Shown: piece by piece, positions 16,638 through 26,208 of the stretch
Layout of the letters: each line of letters starts with the position of its first letter
How positions within the stretch are numbered: position 1 is the first letter of the stretch
Origin: Propionibacteriaceae bacterium UBA7704
GTDB lineage: Bacteria > Actinomycetota > Actinomycetes > Propionibacteriales > Propionibacteriaceae
DNA: 64,000 nucleotides
Reading direction: 5' to 3'
Assembly: GCA_002482525.1 (NCBI GenBank)
Contig: DLGC01000006.1
Span: forward strand, 305 to 64,304
Made by a program: the position numbers and the translations under genes
Notes under the pieces: generated by a model
What the model was told of the DNA's origin: nothing
Databases searched by the model: none
What the model saw: only the letters and a program-made list of their open reading frames with translations

Positions 16638-17446
16638 GTACCCCCGACGCCGTGAGCGTCCGTATCGTCGACAGTCGCGCCGCCCGTTGGCTCGGACCAC
16701 TGGTGTTGCCGGCGGTGGCCCTCGCCGGTTACCAACAGCTGGCTACCTCCGGCGCTACGCCTTACTTCCCCAGCCTGAGCGACATCGCCGCGGCAGCCTC
16801 GCAGCTCTGGTTCGGGGAGGGCTTTGTCCGAGATGTCCTGCCCAGCCTGACGAATCTGGCCATCGGGTATGCCGCCGGAGTGATCCTCGGGGTGTCCCTC
16901 GGACTTCTCCTCGGCAGGCTCCCCGCCATCGGCACCGCCATCCAACCTGTCATCGCCTTCGGGCTGACGATGCCGGCAGTCGCTCTGCTACCGGTGTTCC
17001 TGATCGTGTTCGGCATCGGCGCGCCCATGCAACAGGCCGTCATCACCATGTCGGTGTTCTTCGTGATGGTGGTCAATACCGCCGACGGCGTGCGCCGCAC
17101 TGATCCGGTGCTGCTCGACCTGGCCCGGGTCTATCGGCTGCCGCGCTGGCGCCGCATCCTCCAGATCGTGCTGCCCGCCGCCTCCAACCAGGTGCTTGCC
17201 GGGGCGCGGGTTGGCCTGTCCGCTGCACTGATGGTCATGGTCGTCGGCGAAATGGTCGGCGCTTCCAACGGCATCGGCGCGGTAACCCTGCTCGCCCAAC
17301 AGGACTTCGCCTACGCCCGAATGTGGGCCGGCATCGTCCTGCTCGCCGTCTTGGGCGTCGTCCTCAACCTGGGCTTCGTCGCAGTCGAACGCCGACTCGG
17401 CGTCCACCTGGGCCTCAACCCGGCCGATACCGAAGGAGTGTCATGA
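16634..17446 (+). CDS. ABC transporter permease 2 (SsuC/TauC type)
   Basis: 270 residues, homologous to the preceding permease, with its own ATPase-contact loop (LDLARVYRLPRWRRILQIVL). GTG 16634 overlaps the previous stop by 4 bases; the frame continues upstream inside permease 1 but without meaning. Together with permease 1 it forms a two-permease importer like AtsBC-type systems. Confidence 0.88.
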   Translation: MSTPDAVSVRIVDSRAARWLGPLVLPAVALAGYQQLATSGATPYFPSLSDIAAAASQLWFGEGFVRDVLPSLTNLAIGYAAGVILGVSLGLLLGRLPAIGTAIQPVIAFGLTMPAVALLPVFLIVFGIGAPMQQAVITMSVFFVMVVNTADGVRRTDPVLLDLARVYRLPRWRRILQIVLPAASNQVLAGARVGLSAALMVMVVGEMVGASNGIGAVTLLAQQDFAYARMWAGIVLLAVLGVVLNLGFVAVERRLGVHLGLNPADTEGVS

Positions 17447-18234
17447 ACGATCCGATCGTGCGAGTCACCAATCTCCACAAGACCTACCTGTCGGAGAAGG
17501 GTGACAATGTCGCCCTCACCGGGGTGAGCTTCGACGTCGAGCGCGGCGAGGTTGTCGCCATCGTCGGTCCGTCCGGCGCGGGCAAGACCACCGTGTTGCG
17601 CATCGTCGCCGGCCTCCTGGATCCCACCACTGGACACGCCGAGGTGAACGGATCACCGGTCATGGGCGCGCCCCCGAAAGAGGTGGGGTTCGTCTTTCAG
17701 GACTACAGTCGCTCGCTGTTGCCCTGGCTCAGCGTGATGAGCAATGTCGCGTTGCCGCTGCGCTCAAAAGGACTGAGCAAGTCCGAGGCTGTCACGAAGG
17801 CTCGCGAAGCCCTGGAGGCCGTCGGACTCTCCGGACGCGAGCGCGCTCACCCCAGAGAACTCTCCGGCGGAATGCAGCAGCGAGTGGCAATCGCGCGCGC
17901 TGTCGCCTATGAACCCGAACTGCTCCTCATGGACGAACCCTTCGCCTCGGTCGATGCCCAAACGCGCATGGACCTGGAAGATCTCGTGCTGCCGCTACGG
18001 GATCGCTTTGGGGTCTCCATCCTCTTCGTCACCCACGATGTCGACGAAGCGGTCTATCTCTCCGATCGCGTCGTCGTACTCAGCCCACCGCCGTCGGTGG
18101 TGCGCCGCATCGTCGACGTCCCGCTGCCGCAACCGCGCGACCAGCACTACACGAAGGCAGATCCGCGATTCGCTGACCTCCGCGGCGAAGTACTCGACCT
18201 TGTCCGCGCCACCGCCGCGGCGCACCAATCCTGA
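17443..18234 (+). CDS. ABC transporter ATP-binding protein (SsuB/TauB type)
   Basis: 263-residue ATPase with Walker A GPSGAGKTT, Q-loop FQDYSRSLLPW, signature LSGGMQQR, Walker B LLLMDEPFASVD and the THD switch histidine, all intact. The ATG at 17443 overlaps the permease stop (ATGA). It energises import by the two permeases. Specificity is set by the binding protein. Confidence 0.93.
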   Translation: MNDPIVRVTNLHKTYLSEKGDNVALTGVSFDVERGEVVAIVGPSGAGKTTVLRIVAGLLDPTTGHAEVNGSPVMGAPPKEVGFVFQDYSRSLLPWLSVMSNVALPLRSKGLSKSEAVTKAREALEAVGLSGRERAHPRELSGGMQQRVAIARAVAYEPELLLMDEPFASVDAQTRMDLEDLVLPLRDRFGVSILFVTHDVDEAVYLSDRVVVLSPPPSVVRRIVDVPLPQPRDQHYTKADPRFADLRGEVLDLVRATAAAHQS

Positions 18235-18272
18235 CGACCAGCATCCACTGACCCACACCTTGGGAGCACCTC

Positions 18273-20180
18273 ATGAAAGCAACCGACTCTGACTCCAACG
18301 CCTCAAAAACAGCCAGCCCAACCGTGGTCGCCAGCCACCATGCGTCGCTGAACGCCTTGCCTTTCGCCGACCAGGACGACGTGATCAATGCCAGCAGAGG
18401 GCTGATAGCCACCTACGATCCGAGGTTCATCAAAGCCTTGGACGGCAACACCGTCTGGGACGTGGAGGCCTTCGACTTCCTTCATGGCGCACCGCCGCCG
18501 ACCGTCCACCCCAGCTTGTGGCGTCACTCTCAACTGACCAACATTCATGGCCTCTTCGAAGTGGTGCCTGGGCTCTACCAGGTGCGCGGCTTGGATGTCT
18601 CGGTCATTTCCTTCATCGAGGGCGACACCGGCGTTATCGTCGTCGACCCGTTGGTCAGTGTTGAAACAGCCGCGGCCGCGCTCGGCTTGTATCGGCACCA
18701 TCGCGGGCCGCGCGCAGTCTCGGCCGTGCTGTACACCCACAGCCATGTGGACCACTTCGGCGGCGTGCGCGGCATTCTCAGCCCCGCCGAGGTGGACGCC
18801 CGGGTCATCCCGGTGATCGCTCCAGCGGCAATGAGTTACGAGTCCGTCAGTGAGAATGTCTACGCCGGAACGGCCATGACTCGACGCGCCGACCTCATGT
18901 TCGGCAGGGGTCTTCCGCGGGGGCCGAAGGGACACGTCGGTGTCGGGATAGGCCAGGCGGCATCGGAGCATGGAAGGGTGTCGTTCGTCCAGCCGACGCT
19001 CGAAATCACGGCCGATGGCACGATCACGGTGGACGGCGTGGAGTTCGAGTTCCAACTCACGCCCGACACCGAGGCACCTGCGGAACTGCAGTTCTTCCTG
19101 CCGCAGCTCGGCGCGCTGTGCGTCCCGGAGAACGCCACCCACAGCCAGCACAATCTGCTCACCCCTCGCGGTGCGCTGGTCCGTGATGCGCGGGCCTGGG
19201 CGCGTCATCTGGACGAGGCAGTGCTTCGTTTCGGTAGCCGTACCGAGGTGCTGTTCGCCTCTCACCATTGGCCCACCTGGGGACGGGACAAGGCGATCGA
19301 GTTCCTGACTCACCAGCGCGATCTGTATGCCTACCTTCACGATCAGACGCTGCGCATGCTCAATGCCGGCCTCACAGCCACTGAGATCGCCGAGGCGATC
19401 GAATTGCCTCCTGAGCTGGAATCCCGCTGGTATCTGCGCGGGACCTATGGCTCGGTGGTGCACAACGTCAAGGCGATCTACCAGCGCTACCTCGGCTGGT
19501 ATGACGGCAACCCCGTCAACCTCTGGAAACTCCCCCCGCGCGAGGCCGGACGCCGGTACGTGGAATACATGGGTGGTGCCGACGAGGTGGTGGCGAAGGC
19601 CGCACAGTCGTTCGAAGACGGCGACTACCGCTGGGTCGCTGAGGTACTGGGACATGTCGTCTTCGCCGATCCCGACCATGCCGCTGCGCGCGAACTCCTC
19701 GCCGATACCCTCGAACAGTTGGGCTATCTGTCCGAGTCGGGTCCGTGGCGCTGCTCGTATCTCACCGCAGCCCACGAACTTCGCCACGGCGTTGCGGGAA
19801 TCGAAGAGTCTTTCGCGAAGGCGGAGATGCTCAACCAACTCACTCCCGAGCAGTGGTTCGACACCCTGTCTGTTCGCATCAACGGGCCGCGAGCCTTCGG
19901 CGAGAAGTTCAGTATCGCGATCACCTTCACCGACCTTTCGCTGAGCTATCGGCTCAGCGTCGAACGGGGCGTCTTGTGGTATCGACGCGGGTCCGATGAA
20001 CCCGCCGATCTGACCTTGCGTCTGGCGTTCGCCGACTTCTCGACTCTGTTGTATCGGCAGGCGGTCGGGGCCGGGCTGGACGCCAACGGCGTCGAGACCA
20101 GCGGCGACGTGACCGTGTTGGGCACACTGTTTTCCCTCATCGACACCCCAGATCGCAACTTCGCGATCGTGACCCCCTGA
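18273..20180 (+). CDS. Alkyl sulfatase (SdsA1/YjcS-like metallo-beta-lactamase fold)
   Basis: A 635-residue class III sulfatase. The metal site is seen in THSHVDHFGG (about residues 155-164), with further ligands in ENATHSQHN and SHHWPTWG. A dimerisation domain follows (about 370-500), then a C-terminal SCP2-like sterol/lipid carrier domain (about 520-635), matching SdsA1 in order and length. The enzyme removes sulfate from primary alkyl sulfates such as detergents. No signal peptide is evident, so it should act in the cytoplasm on substrate imported by the adjacent ABC transporter, releasing sulfate and a fatty alcohol. Confidence 0.92.
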   Translation: MKATDSDSNASKTASPTVVASHHASLNALPFADQDDVINASRGLIATYDPRFIKALDGNTVWDVEAFDFLHGAPPPTVHPSLWRHSQLTNIHGLFEVVPGLYQVRGLDVSVISFIEGDTGVIVVDPLVSVETAAAALGLYRHHRGPRAVSAVLYTHSHVDHFGGVRGILSPAEVDARVIPVIAPAAMSYESVSENVYAGTAMTRRADLMFGRGLPRGPKGHVGVGIGQAASEHGRVSFVQPTLEITADGTITVDGVEFEFQLTPDTEAPAELQFFLPQLGALCVPENATHSQHNLLTPRGALVRDARAWARHLDEAVLRFGSRTEVLFASHHWPTWGRDKAIEFLTHQRDLYAYLHDQTLRMLNAGLTATEIAEAIELPPELESRWYLRGTYGSVVHNVKAIYQRYLGWYDGNPVNLWKLPPREAGRRYVEYMGGADEVVAKAAQSFEDGDYRWVAEVLGHVVFADPDHAAARELLADTLEQLGYLSESGPWRCSYLTAAHELRHGVAGIEESFAKAEMLNQLTPEQWFDTLSVRINGPRAFGEKFSIAITFTDLSLSYRLSVERGVLWYRRGSDEPADLTLRLAFADFSTLLYRQAVGAGLDANGVETSGDVTVLGTLFSLIDTPDRNFAIVTP

Positions 20181-20240
20181 CGGCCACCACCACGGCCACG
20201 GTCACGCCGCCACTCACGAGAGTGCGAGCATGACCGCCAT

Positions 20241-20272
20241 CCTGGTCCAGCCCGCTCGACGGCTGGACCAGG
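20241..20272. terminator. Perfect 12-base-pair hairpin after the sulfatase operon
   Basis: CCTGGTCCAGCC (20241-20252) and GGCTGGACCAGG (20261-20272) are exact complements around an 8-base loop. There is no T-run, as is common in actinobacteria. The rest of the convergent gap 20181-20464 has a second structure, GCGGGGT (20381-20387) facing ACCCCGC (20419-20425) around the palindrome CGGTGCACCG, probably serving the opposite gene. No coding signal is seen. Confidence 0.65.
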
Positions 20273-20464
20273 TGCTCGTGAACACGTCATCGCGTTCGCT
20301 CGGCCACGCGCCGGCAATCTCCCACGCATCGGCTGCTCCCTGGCCGCCGCGGACGGCACGAACCCCGCCGATCACACCGAGCGGGGTCCGGTGCACCGAG
20401 TTGTCTCCGGTGCGCCGAACCCCGCCGTCAGAGGGACGCCGATGAGGCCGTCCAGATCCTCACC

Positions 20465-23400
20465 TCACCGAACCTGCAGGCTCCTGGCGCTTCGGGTCAG
20501 GCTGCGATAGCCGGGCTTGGTGTACGTCACTCGCAAGGTGATACGGCTTCGCTTGGCCGAGGTGGGAATCCGCAGCGTGCGCGCCGTGGAAACCACCTTC
20601 CCGCGGACCAACCAGCGGTAACTGATCGCGGCCCCCGGCGTATGGCTTCCGAGCATGGCGCGCACGGTGTGGCCCGCGAGCACCCAGCCCTTGATCTTGA
20701 CGCGCTTGGCAGCCAGGACACCCTGGGCGACACGGGCCGAGGCCGATGTCACCGATACCGACACCTTGCCGCTGGCCGCGCCAATGACCCGCACGCTGAG
20801 CTTCTTTCCGGCATCAGCGGCCACGATCGGATAGCTCCGAGCGGTGGCCCCAGGAATCGGCACGCCGGAGCGGAACCACTGATACATCAGCGAGGTGCCG
20901 GCCTGCCAACCGCTGGTGGCCGCCCGCGCCCGAGCACCGACCCTGACCGGACCCGTCACAGACACCCGACCGGCTTTCACCACCGCCGGGACCGGCTGCG
21001 TGGGTTCGGTGGACGAAGCACCCAACACCGATGCCGTAACAGGGCTGGTCACGGTGGCGTCGGTGAAGCCCTCGCGCACGGCACTCACCTGCACCGAGAG
21101 CCGATGTCCCTTGTCGGCCGAGGCGACGTTGTACCGGCTGGAGATCGCCGCCTCAATCGCCTCACCGTCGCGCAGCCATTGGTAGGTCAGGACGGTGCCC
21201 TGCGCCCAATCACCGGTTGCGGTCAGCGTCGAGCCGACAACAGCCTGCCCATCGATGCCCACCGAGGGAATCTCTTGAGCCGGAGCCTGCACCAGCGGCG
21301 ATTTCGGTGCACCGAGCAGGGTAACCGTCGCTCGACCGTCACCGGCCACCGTCACCGCAACGTCGAGTTGATGTCCGACTGCGTCGGCATCCACGGTGTA
21401 GGTCGCCGCGGCCGCGCCGCTGATCGGTTGCCCGTCCAGGCGCCACTGGTAACCCACCTTCAGCGCGTCCGCCCACGAACCCAGCGAGGCGGTGAGCGTC
21501 TGCCCGGTGACCGCGGTTCCACTGACCTGAACCGTCGAATCGCCGACATTGACGGCTACCGAGGTGGTGGCGTCGTTGACCATCAAGGTCGCCGACCCCT
21601 GCCCCTGGCGCAGTGCGGTCAGCACGCCGGTTTGCGGATCGATCGCAGCAGCCGCCGTGTTCGGCGCCTTGTCGACAGCACCGATGAACACCGCATCCGA
21701 GCCAGTCCAGGTGTGCGACACCGGCCATTCGACCGGCACCTCACGGGTGCCGTCCTGCAGCACCGTCGGCTTCAGCTCGACCTGCTCCCCCGGGGTGAGG
21801 GTGGCCGCTGGGGACTGGACGGTGAGCGAGTCGACCCGGGTCTTGACCTCGTCGGTCAACCAGCGCCCATCAGCGCTGGCCCACTTGCCTTGCGCCGGAT
21901 CCACTCCCAGCATCGACCAGCCGGTGAAGCCACCATCGGCGACCGTCGAAGCCGGAGCCTTGCCGGAGTTTCCATTGATGACCATCGGCACACCATCGAG
22001 GCTGGAGGTGTGGAAGACCCCGACGTGGCCGTTGACCATCGCGATCGACTTACCGGAGTCGGCCCGGAACTCGGTCACCCAATCGGTGATCATCTCGGCT
22101 TCGGTGCGGTCGGTGAGCTGGCTGCCCTTGGTCGGCAGCGGATCATCGATCGGCATGTGGGTGAACACCAGCACACCGGTGATCGAGGGATCATCGGCGG
22201 CCTCATCGAGTTGGGCGCGCAGCATCTTGACCTGGTCGAAATAGGTCTGCAGCTTGCCCGAGGAGGAGTTCAGCCCGATCACCTTGGTGTGTTTGAGATC
22301 AAACTCACGCCAGGTAGGCCCGAACACCGACTCGAAGTTGCTGATCGGGCCGCCCATCACCTCATGGTTACCCGGCAGGTAGTACCACGGGAAGGTCGCG
22401 TCGGCGAGTTCCTCCTCCAGGATCGACTTGGCCAAGGCGAAGTCGGCCGGTGAGGCCTCATCGACGAAGTCGCCGTCGATGATCAGTACATCCGGTTTGG
22501 CCGCAACGATCTCACGCAGGGCATCGCGCGCGCCGGCGACTGCACCGCTGTCCGGGCTTGCAGCGACGAACTGGGCGTCCGACATGACGGCGACCCGCAG
22601 CGGGGCTGAATCGGTGGAGCCGGTGGCGCTCAAGACCGGATCATCGAAGGTTTCCACCGCCGGGCTGGCAGTGCCCTCCGGAGGAAGGTAGGCGAAGATC
22701 TGGGAGAACTCCAGTGAGCCGGTGTACTGCTTGGCCGCCACAGTCTCCAAGGCGCGAATCCGCTGGAACTTCAACGGGAAGACGAAGGTGCTGGGCACCA
22801 TGAAGTCGACGCGCTTCCAATCGGTCCACGTCACATGCAGCGACTGAGAACCGCCGGGGCCGTCAATCCAGTTGGTCACACCATTGGACTGCATCACCTG
22901 CATACGCAGCAGCGCACCCTTGCCATCACCCTTGATCCACACCGAGAGCTTCTGCGGACGCCCGGGAATGTCGATTCCGGAGTAGGTGCCCTGAACCGCA
23001 CCCGGGGCGACTCCGTAGCAACCGCGGGTGGCGGTGGACTGGGTGAAGTTGTAGTTCAGTTGGATGCTGGCCGCACCGTCATGGCCGGATCCGGTTTGGA
23101 TATTGCAGCCCGGCGCCCGGTCGTTGGCAGCACTCCAGCCACTGATGTCGCTGAAGTCGTCGATGGTGTTGATCTCCAGCGGGACGGCCACCGAAATCTG
23201 CACCGTGTGGTCGCCGTGGCTGAAACCGAGCATCGCCGTGCCCTGCGCACCAACTGCAGTGATCTCCGCCCGACCGTCGGAGGTCGGTTTGACGTCGATA
23301 ACGTCCGGGTTGGAGTTGGTGATGTCCAGATCGCTGAGTTCGACCGGAGCGCGGAAGCCCTGGTCGTCGTAGCCCTCAAAGGTGACGACCTGAGAGGCAC

Positions 23401-24961
23401 CCTGCTTCTCCAGGTTCACCACATTCTGATCGACTTCCAGCCGGGCGAGTGTGCCGAGGACTTCAACCTTGGCCTTTCCGGTGGCAACACCGTCACGCGC
23501 GGTGATGGTGGCCTTGCCGTCGGCTTTGCCGGCGACCTGACCGTCCTTCACCGCAGCCACCTGGGCGTCGCTGGTGCTCCACACGCTCGGTGTGCCCGCG
23601 ACGGCGGAGCCGGCCTCGTCATAGCCGGACGCACTCAGACTGCGGTGCATTCCGGGGAAGACGCGCAGTGCATCATCGTCGGCCATGGCCGGTTCGACCG
23701 CGAAACTCAGCAGTTCACCCGAACTCGGCTGAGCCAGCGTGAAGCCCATCCCGTCGCCGTCACTGCGCTCATAGCCGTCGGACGGAGAGTTCTCCACAGT
23801 GGTCGCGGTGTCCCCGGCGTGGCGGGTGTTCATCTGGCTGGAACCGCCACCGTCGGCGTTGATCGCATCCCAGACCCCCAGATCCAGCAGTAGGTCCTGC
23901 TGTTGGGCGAAGGCCATACCTTTGGCGTTGCCCTGGCGTCCGTCGACGACCACGAAATACGCCGTAGCCCGGTCTTTGCCGAAGCCGATCATGGTGCGCG
24001 GATTCAGGCCGGTGTAGTAGGCCTCATTGGCGTACGGCGAGGCAGCGCCGTCACGCACCAGATCGTGCCAGGCTCCGCCTGCTTCGGTGACATCCACCGA
24101 GTCTTTGATTCCGTAGGCGATCTGCACGGTGTCGCCGACTTTCAAAGAGCTCAGCGCCGTCGCTTCGGCGCGGTCGGCGAAAGTGGCAAGCACCTGCGCA
24201 CCATCAGGGATGGGCCCGTCGTCGCCGGCAGTGGGTTGCGCGGCCTTGGTGACCACACCGTCGGCATCCAGCCACACCTCGATCCCCCCTGCCGCGGACT
24301 GCCCGAACAGACGGTCGCGGGTGAAGCTCCCCCAATGGGAGTTGTAGAGCACCACGCCGGGCGCCCACACGCCTTCGGCATTGATGCCGCTGATGGCCAC
24401 GGTGTTGCTGTCGGGCAGCGTGACCGTGCCTTCCAAAGCGAGGTCCACCAGAGTTCCCAAGCCGGCGGAATCGACACCGATCGACGCGTGGGCGTCGTCG
24501 TTGCCCGACTTCAGGATCTTGCCGTCACTAACGCCCCACCCGGAGGCGGCGTAGGAGTTGTTGATGTCGAAGCGATCCAAGTTCACCCCGGCGATCGCGC
24601 CATTGCGATCAACCAGATCAGTCACGGTGGTGCCCTGCCCCGAGACCGTCTCCGGGGAGAGGTACTTCAGTTTGACGGTCTTCTCCGACAGCTTCGCCTT
24701 GAGGATGTTGATCTGCTGCCAGCCACCGGAGTCCAGCCGCTCGTAGGACACGTGCAGGAGTCCTGGCGCCACCTGCTCGGTCTGAAGATCGTTGATGACG
24801 GCATTGCCACCGTCGTTGAGGTCCATCCCGTCCACGGTGATGGTGTTGGTGGTTTCAGCATGGGCTGGCGCCACCGGGGTGAACGCCAGTCCCAAGGTGA
24901 GGGCAGCACCCACCGCAAGCGCAGTACCTGCCCGCGCCAGGTGCATCGGTCGAGATTCCAT
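20465..24961 (-). CDS. Large secreted phosphodiester glycosidase / metallophosphoesterase with Ig-like repeats
   Basis: About 1498 residues, exported. The signal peptide ends near AHA35. The first half is an NAGPA-type phosphodiester glycosidase domain (motifs NPRTMIG, FVVVDGR, NADGGGSSQM, about 120-430). A bacterial Ig-like Big_2 segment follows (about 460-540), then a lectin-like segment, then a calcineurin-type phosphoesterase domain with GDFVD, GNHE, FTHMP and NGHVGVFH (about 830-1080). The end is four to five Ig-like repeats (YQWLRDGEAIEAA type) rich in basic residues. One metal-site position reads SDAQ rather than the usual DxH. ATG 24961 follows a GGAG site; the frame extends further upstream without a signal sequence. 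Likely degrades extracellular or wall phosphodiester polymers; the substrate is unknown. Confidence 0.88.
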   Translation of the reverse strand: MESRPMHLARAGTALAVGAALTLGLAFTPVAPAHAETTNTITVDGMDLNDGGNAVINDLQTEQVAPGLLHVSYERLDSGGWQQINILKAKLSEKTVKLKYLSPETVSGQGTTVTDLVDRNGAIAGVNLDRFDINNSYAASGWGVSDGKILKSGNDDAHASIGVDSAGLGTLVDLALEGTVTLPDSNTVAISGINAEGVWAPGVVLYNSHWGSFTRDRLFGQSAAGGIEVWLDADGVVTKAAQPTAGDDGPIPDGAQVLATFADRAEATALSSLKVGDTVQIAYGIKDSVDVTEAGGAWHDLVRDGAASPYANEAYYTGLNPRTMIGFGKDRATAYFVVVDGRQGNAKGMAFAQQQDLLLDLGVWDAINADGGGSSQMNTRHAGDTATTVENSPSDGYERSDGDGMGFTLAQPSSGELLSFAVEPAMADDDALRVFPGMHRSLSASGYDEAGSAVAGTPSVWSTSDAQVAAVKDGQVAGKADGKATITARDGVATGKAKVEVLGTLARLEVDQNVVNLEKQGASQVVTFEGYDDQGFRAPVELSDLDITNSNPDVIDVKPTSDGRAEITAVGAQGTAMLGFSHGDHTVQISVAVPLEINTIDDFSDISGWSAANDRAPGCNIQTGSGHDGAASIQLNYNFTQSTATRGCYGVAPGAVQGTYSGIDIPGRPQKLSVWIKGDGKGALLRMQVMQSNGVTNWIDGPGGSQSLHVTWTDWKRVDFMVPSTFVFPLKFQRIRALETVAAKQYTGSLEFSQIFAYLPPEGTASPAVETFDDPVLSATGSTDSAPLRVAVMSDAQFVAASPDSGAVAGARDALREIVAAKPDVLIIDGDFVDEASPADFALAKSILEEELADATFPWYYLPGNHEVMGGPISNFESVFGPTWREFDLKHTKVIGLNSSSGKLQTYFDQVKMLRAQLDEAADDPSITGVLVFTHMPIDDPLPTKGSQLTDRTEAEMITDWVTEFRADSGKSIAMVNGHVGVFHTSSLDGVPMVINGNSGKAPASTVADGGFTGWSMLGVDPAQGKWASADGRWLTDEVKTRVDSLTVQSPAATLTPGEQVELKPTVLQDGTREVPVEWPVSHTWTGSDAVFIGAVDKAPNTAAAAIDPQTGVLTALRQGQGSATLMVNDATTSVAVNVGDSTVQVSGTAVTGQTLTASLGSWADALKVGYQWRLDGQPISGAAAATYTVDADAVGHQLDVAVTVAGDGRATVTLLGAPKSPLVQAPAQEIPSVGIDGQAVVGSTLTATGDWAQGTVLTYQWLRDGEAIEAAISSRYNVASADKGHRLSVQVSAVREGFTDATVTSPVTASVLGASSTEPTQPVPAVVKAGRVSVTGPVRVGARARAATSGWQAGTSLMYQWFRSGVPIPGATARSYPIVAADAGKKLSVRVIGAASGKVSVSVTSASARVAQGVLAAKRVKIKGWVLAGHTVRAMLGSHTPGAAISYRWLVRGKVVSTARTLRIPTSAKRSRITLRVTYTKPGYRSLTRSARSLQVR

Positions 24962-25270
24962 TGAAGCAACTCCGTGTTCCGGTGCCCCAGCGGCACCAAG
25001 AGCCACGGTCTCGTCGCCAATTAACGAGCCGAAGAATACGGACAAGCCGATCGGTGAACGTTCAGGTGGTCGGCCAAACACACTCCGACAACCGAGAACA
25101 CCGTGTCCAGCGAACCTCGGCACCGGCCCACAGCATCAGGCCGAAACTCCGGTCCTCACGCCTAGCAGGCTCGCACCCGCCCGGCGCGGCTGTGCACTGT
25201 GGTGGAGGGTGCGATGAGCACCACAGGGCACACCCGCGTCGGGCGGTAGCTGCGTATCGATACGGGATCG
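24962..25270. other. Intergenic region upstream of the secreted enzyme
   Basis: 309 bases between the secreted enzyme and the TspO-like gene, both on the minus strand. It should hold the promoter of the secreted enzyme and the end of the TspO-like transcript. I see a GGAG ribosome binding site just before the enzyme ATG, but no convincing -10/-35 pair, repeat or small gene. Confidence 0.4.
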
Positions 25271-26077
25271 CTAACGCAGGTTGGTTGCCGGAATCGGATG
25301 AGCTCTGCGAGGAACGAGCCGATAGCGCACGAGCGGAGCTGCACCGAGAACCACCACCGCCGCGATGAGGGCTGCGATTCCGGCGACCGCGGACTCAGGA
25401 GTCAGCGCCAGCCGTCCGAACGCGATCCAGACCAGGCCCCAAGCCATCGCCGCGCCGACCGCCCAACGGCCGCCCAGCCGCAGCGACAGCCACACGCCCA
25501 ACAGGCTGGCTACGGCGAGCGTGGCCACCGTCCAGAGCTCGGCCTCGGCACCCACCGGTGCAATACCGCTGTAGACCAGCGCGGCCGCGACATTGGCCAC
25601 GGTGGCGATACTGACCCAACCCAGGTACAACCCGAAGCTGCCATCGGTGAAGGCGGTTTCGAGCCGTCCAGTGCTGGGGAACCGTCCCAGCAGCTGTACG
25701 ACCCGGCCCAGCAGAAGGGCCAAAATGGCGATCACAGCCACGCTGAGCCAGATCGCGCCCGCCTGCACGACCAGCAACCAGACGCCGTTGAGGACCATGG
25801 TCAAGGAGGCCGGGATCGCAATGGCATCAGCGCGTTGCGAGTCACGCGACGCCGGCAGCAACTGCCAGATCGTGTAGGCGAACAGTCCCAGGTAGATCAC
25901 CGACCAGATCTGGAAAGCCGGGGTCGCCGGGGCGACCAGCGTGGCATTGGCAGCCAGGCTGCCGCTGATGCTGTCCTCCACGGGCGTTCCGATCAAACCG
26001 AAGCCGTACAAGGTACCGAGCAGCATGAGCAGCGCTCCGGCGAGGACGAACCATCGTCGTGGATTGGTGGACATCAT
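25271..26077 (-). CDS. TspO/MBR-related tryptophan-rich membrane protein
   Basis: About 268 residues with eight or more hydrophobic helices. The segment PAFQIWSVIYLGLFAYTIWQ resembles the PAFxxxWxxLY-type motif of TspO, but the protein is longer than classical TspO (about 160 residues). Actinobacterial tryptophan-rich sensory proteins of this length are known beside light-responsive regulators. ATG 26077 or 26074 is the start, behind GGGAGG. It diverges from the CarH-like photoreceptor, so light control is probable. TspO proteins bind porphyrins and related molecules; the exact ligand here is unknown. Confidence 0.72.
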   Translation of the reverse strand: MMSTNPRRWFVLAGALLMLLGTLYGFGLIGTPVEDSISGSLAANATLVAPATPAFQIWSVIYLGLFAYTIWQLLPASRDSQRADAIAIPASLTMVLNGVWLLVVQAGAIWLSVAVIAILALLLGRVVQLLGRFPSTGRLETAFTDGSFGLYLGWVSIATVANVAAALVYSGIAPVGAEAELWTVATLAVASLLGVWLSLRLGGRWAVGAAMAWGLVWIAFGRLALTPESAVAGIAALIAAVVVLGAAPLVRYRLVPRRAHPIPATNLR

Positions 26078-26208
26078 CAAACCTCCCTAACGTTCTACAA
26101 AAGCGTGACATGCTGATCGCTCTCACACCAAGAGTGCACGTAAAACCTTAGACAAACTGCGTAGATCGAGGCCGTGTAGCTTCGACAAGGCTCTACCATG
26201 GCGATGTC
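26078..26208. promoter_or_regulatory. Divergent promoter with candidate CarH/LitR half-sites
   Basis: 131 bases between the TspO-like gene and the MerR/B12 regulator. Related half-sites TTCTACAA (26092-26099), TAGACAAA (26150-26157) and GTGTAGC (26174-26180) recur on both strands, as would be expected for a tetrameric CarH operator. The assignment is by eye and by analogy with known TACA/TGTA-type CarH sites. Confidence 0.4.

Noticed and set aside
18303..19838. 511-codon open frame on the minus strand
   Set aside because: Antisense to the alkyl sulfatase, which carries the full metal-site motif; the shadow has no recognisable domain.
20642..22453. 603-codon open frame on the plus strand
   Set aside because: Mirror of the Ig-like and phosphoesterase part of the secreted enzyme; Arg/His/Gly-rich and motif-free.
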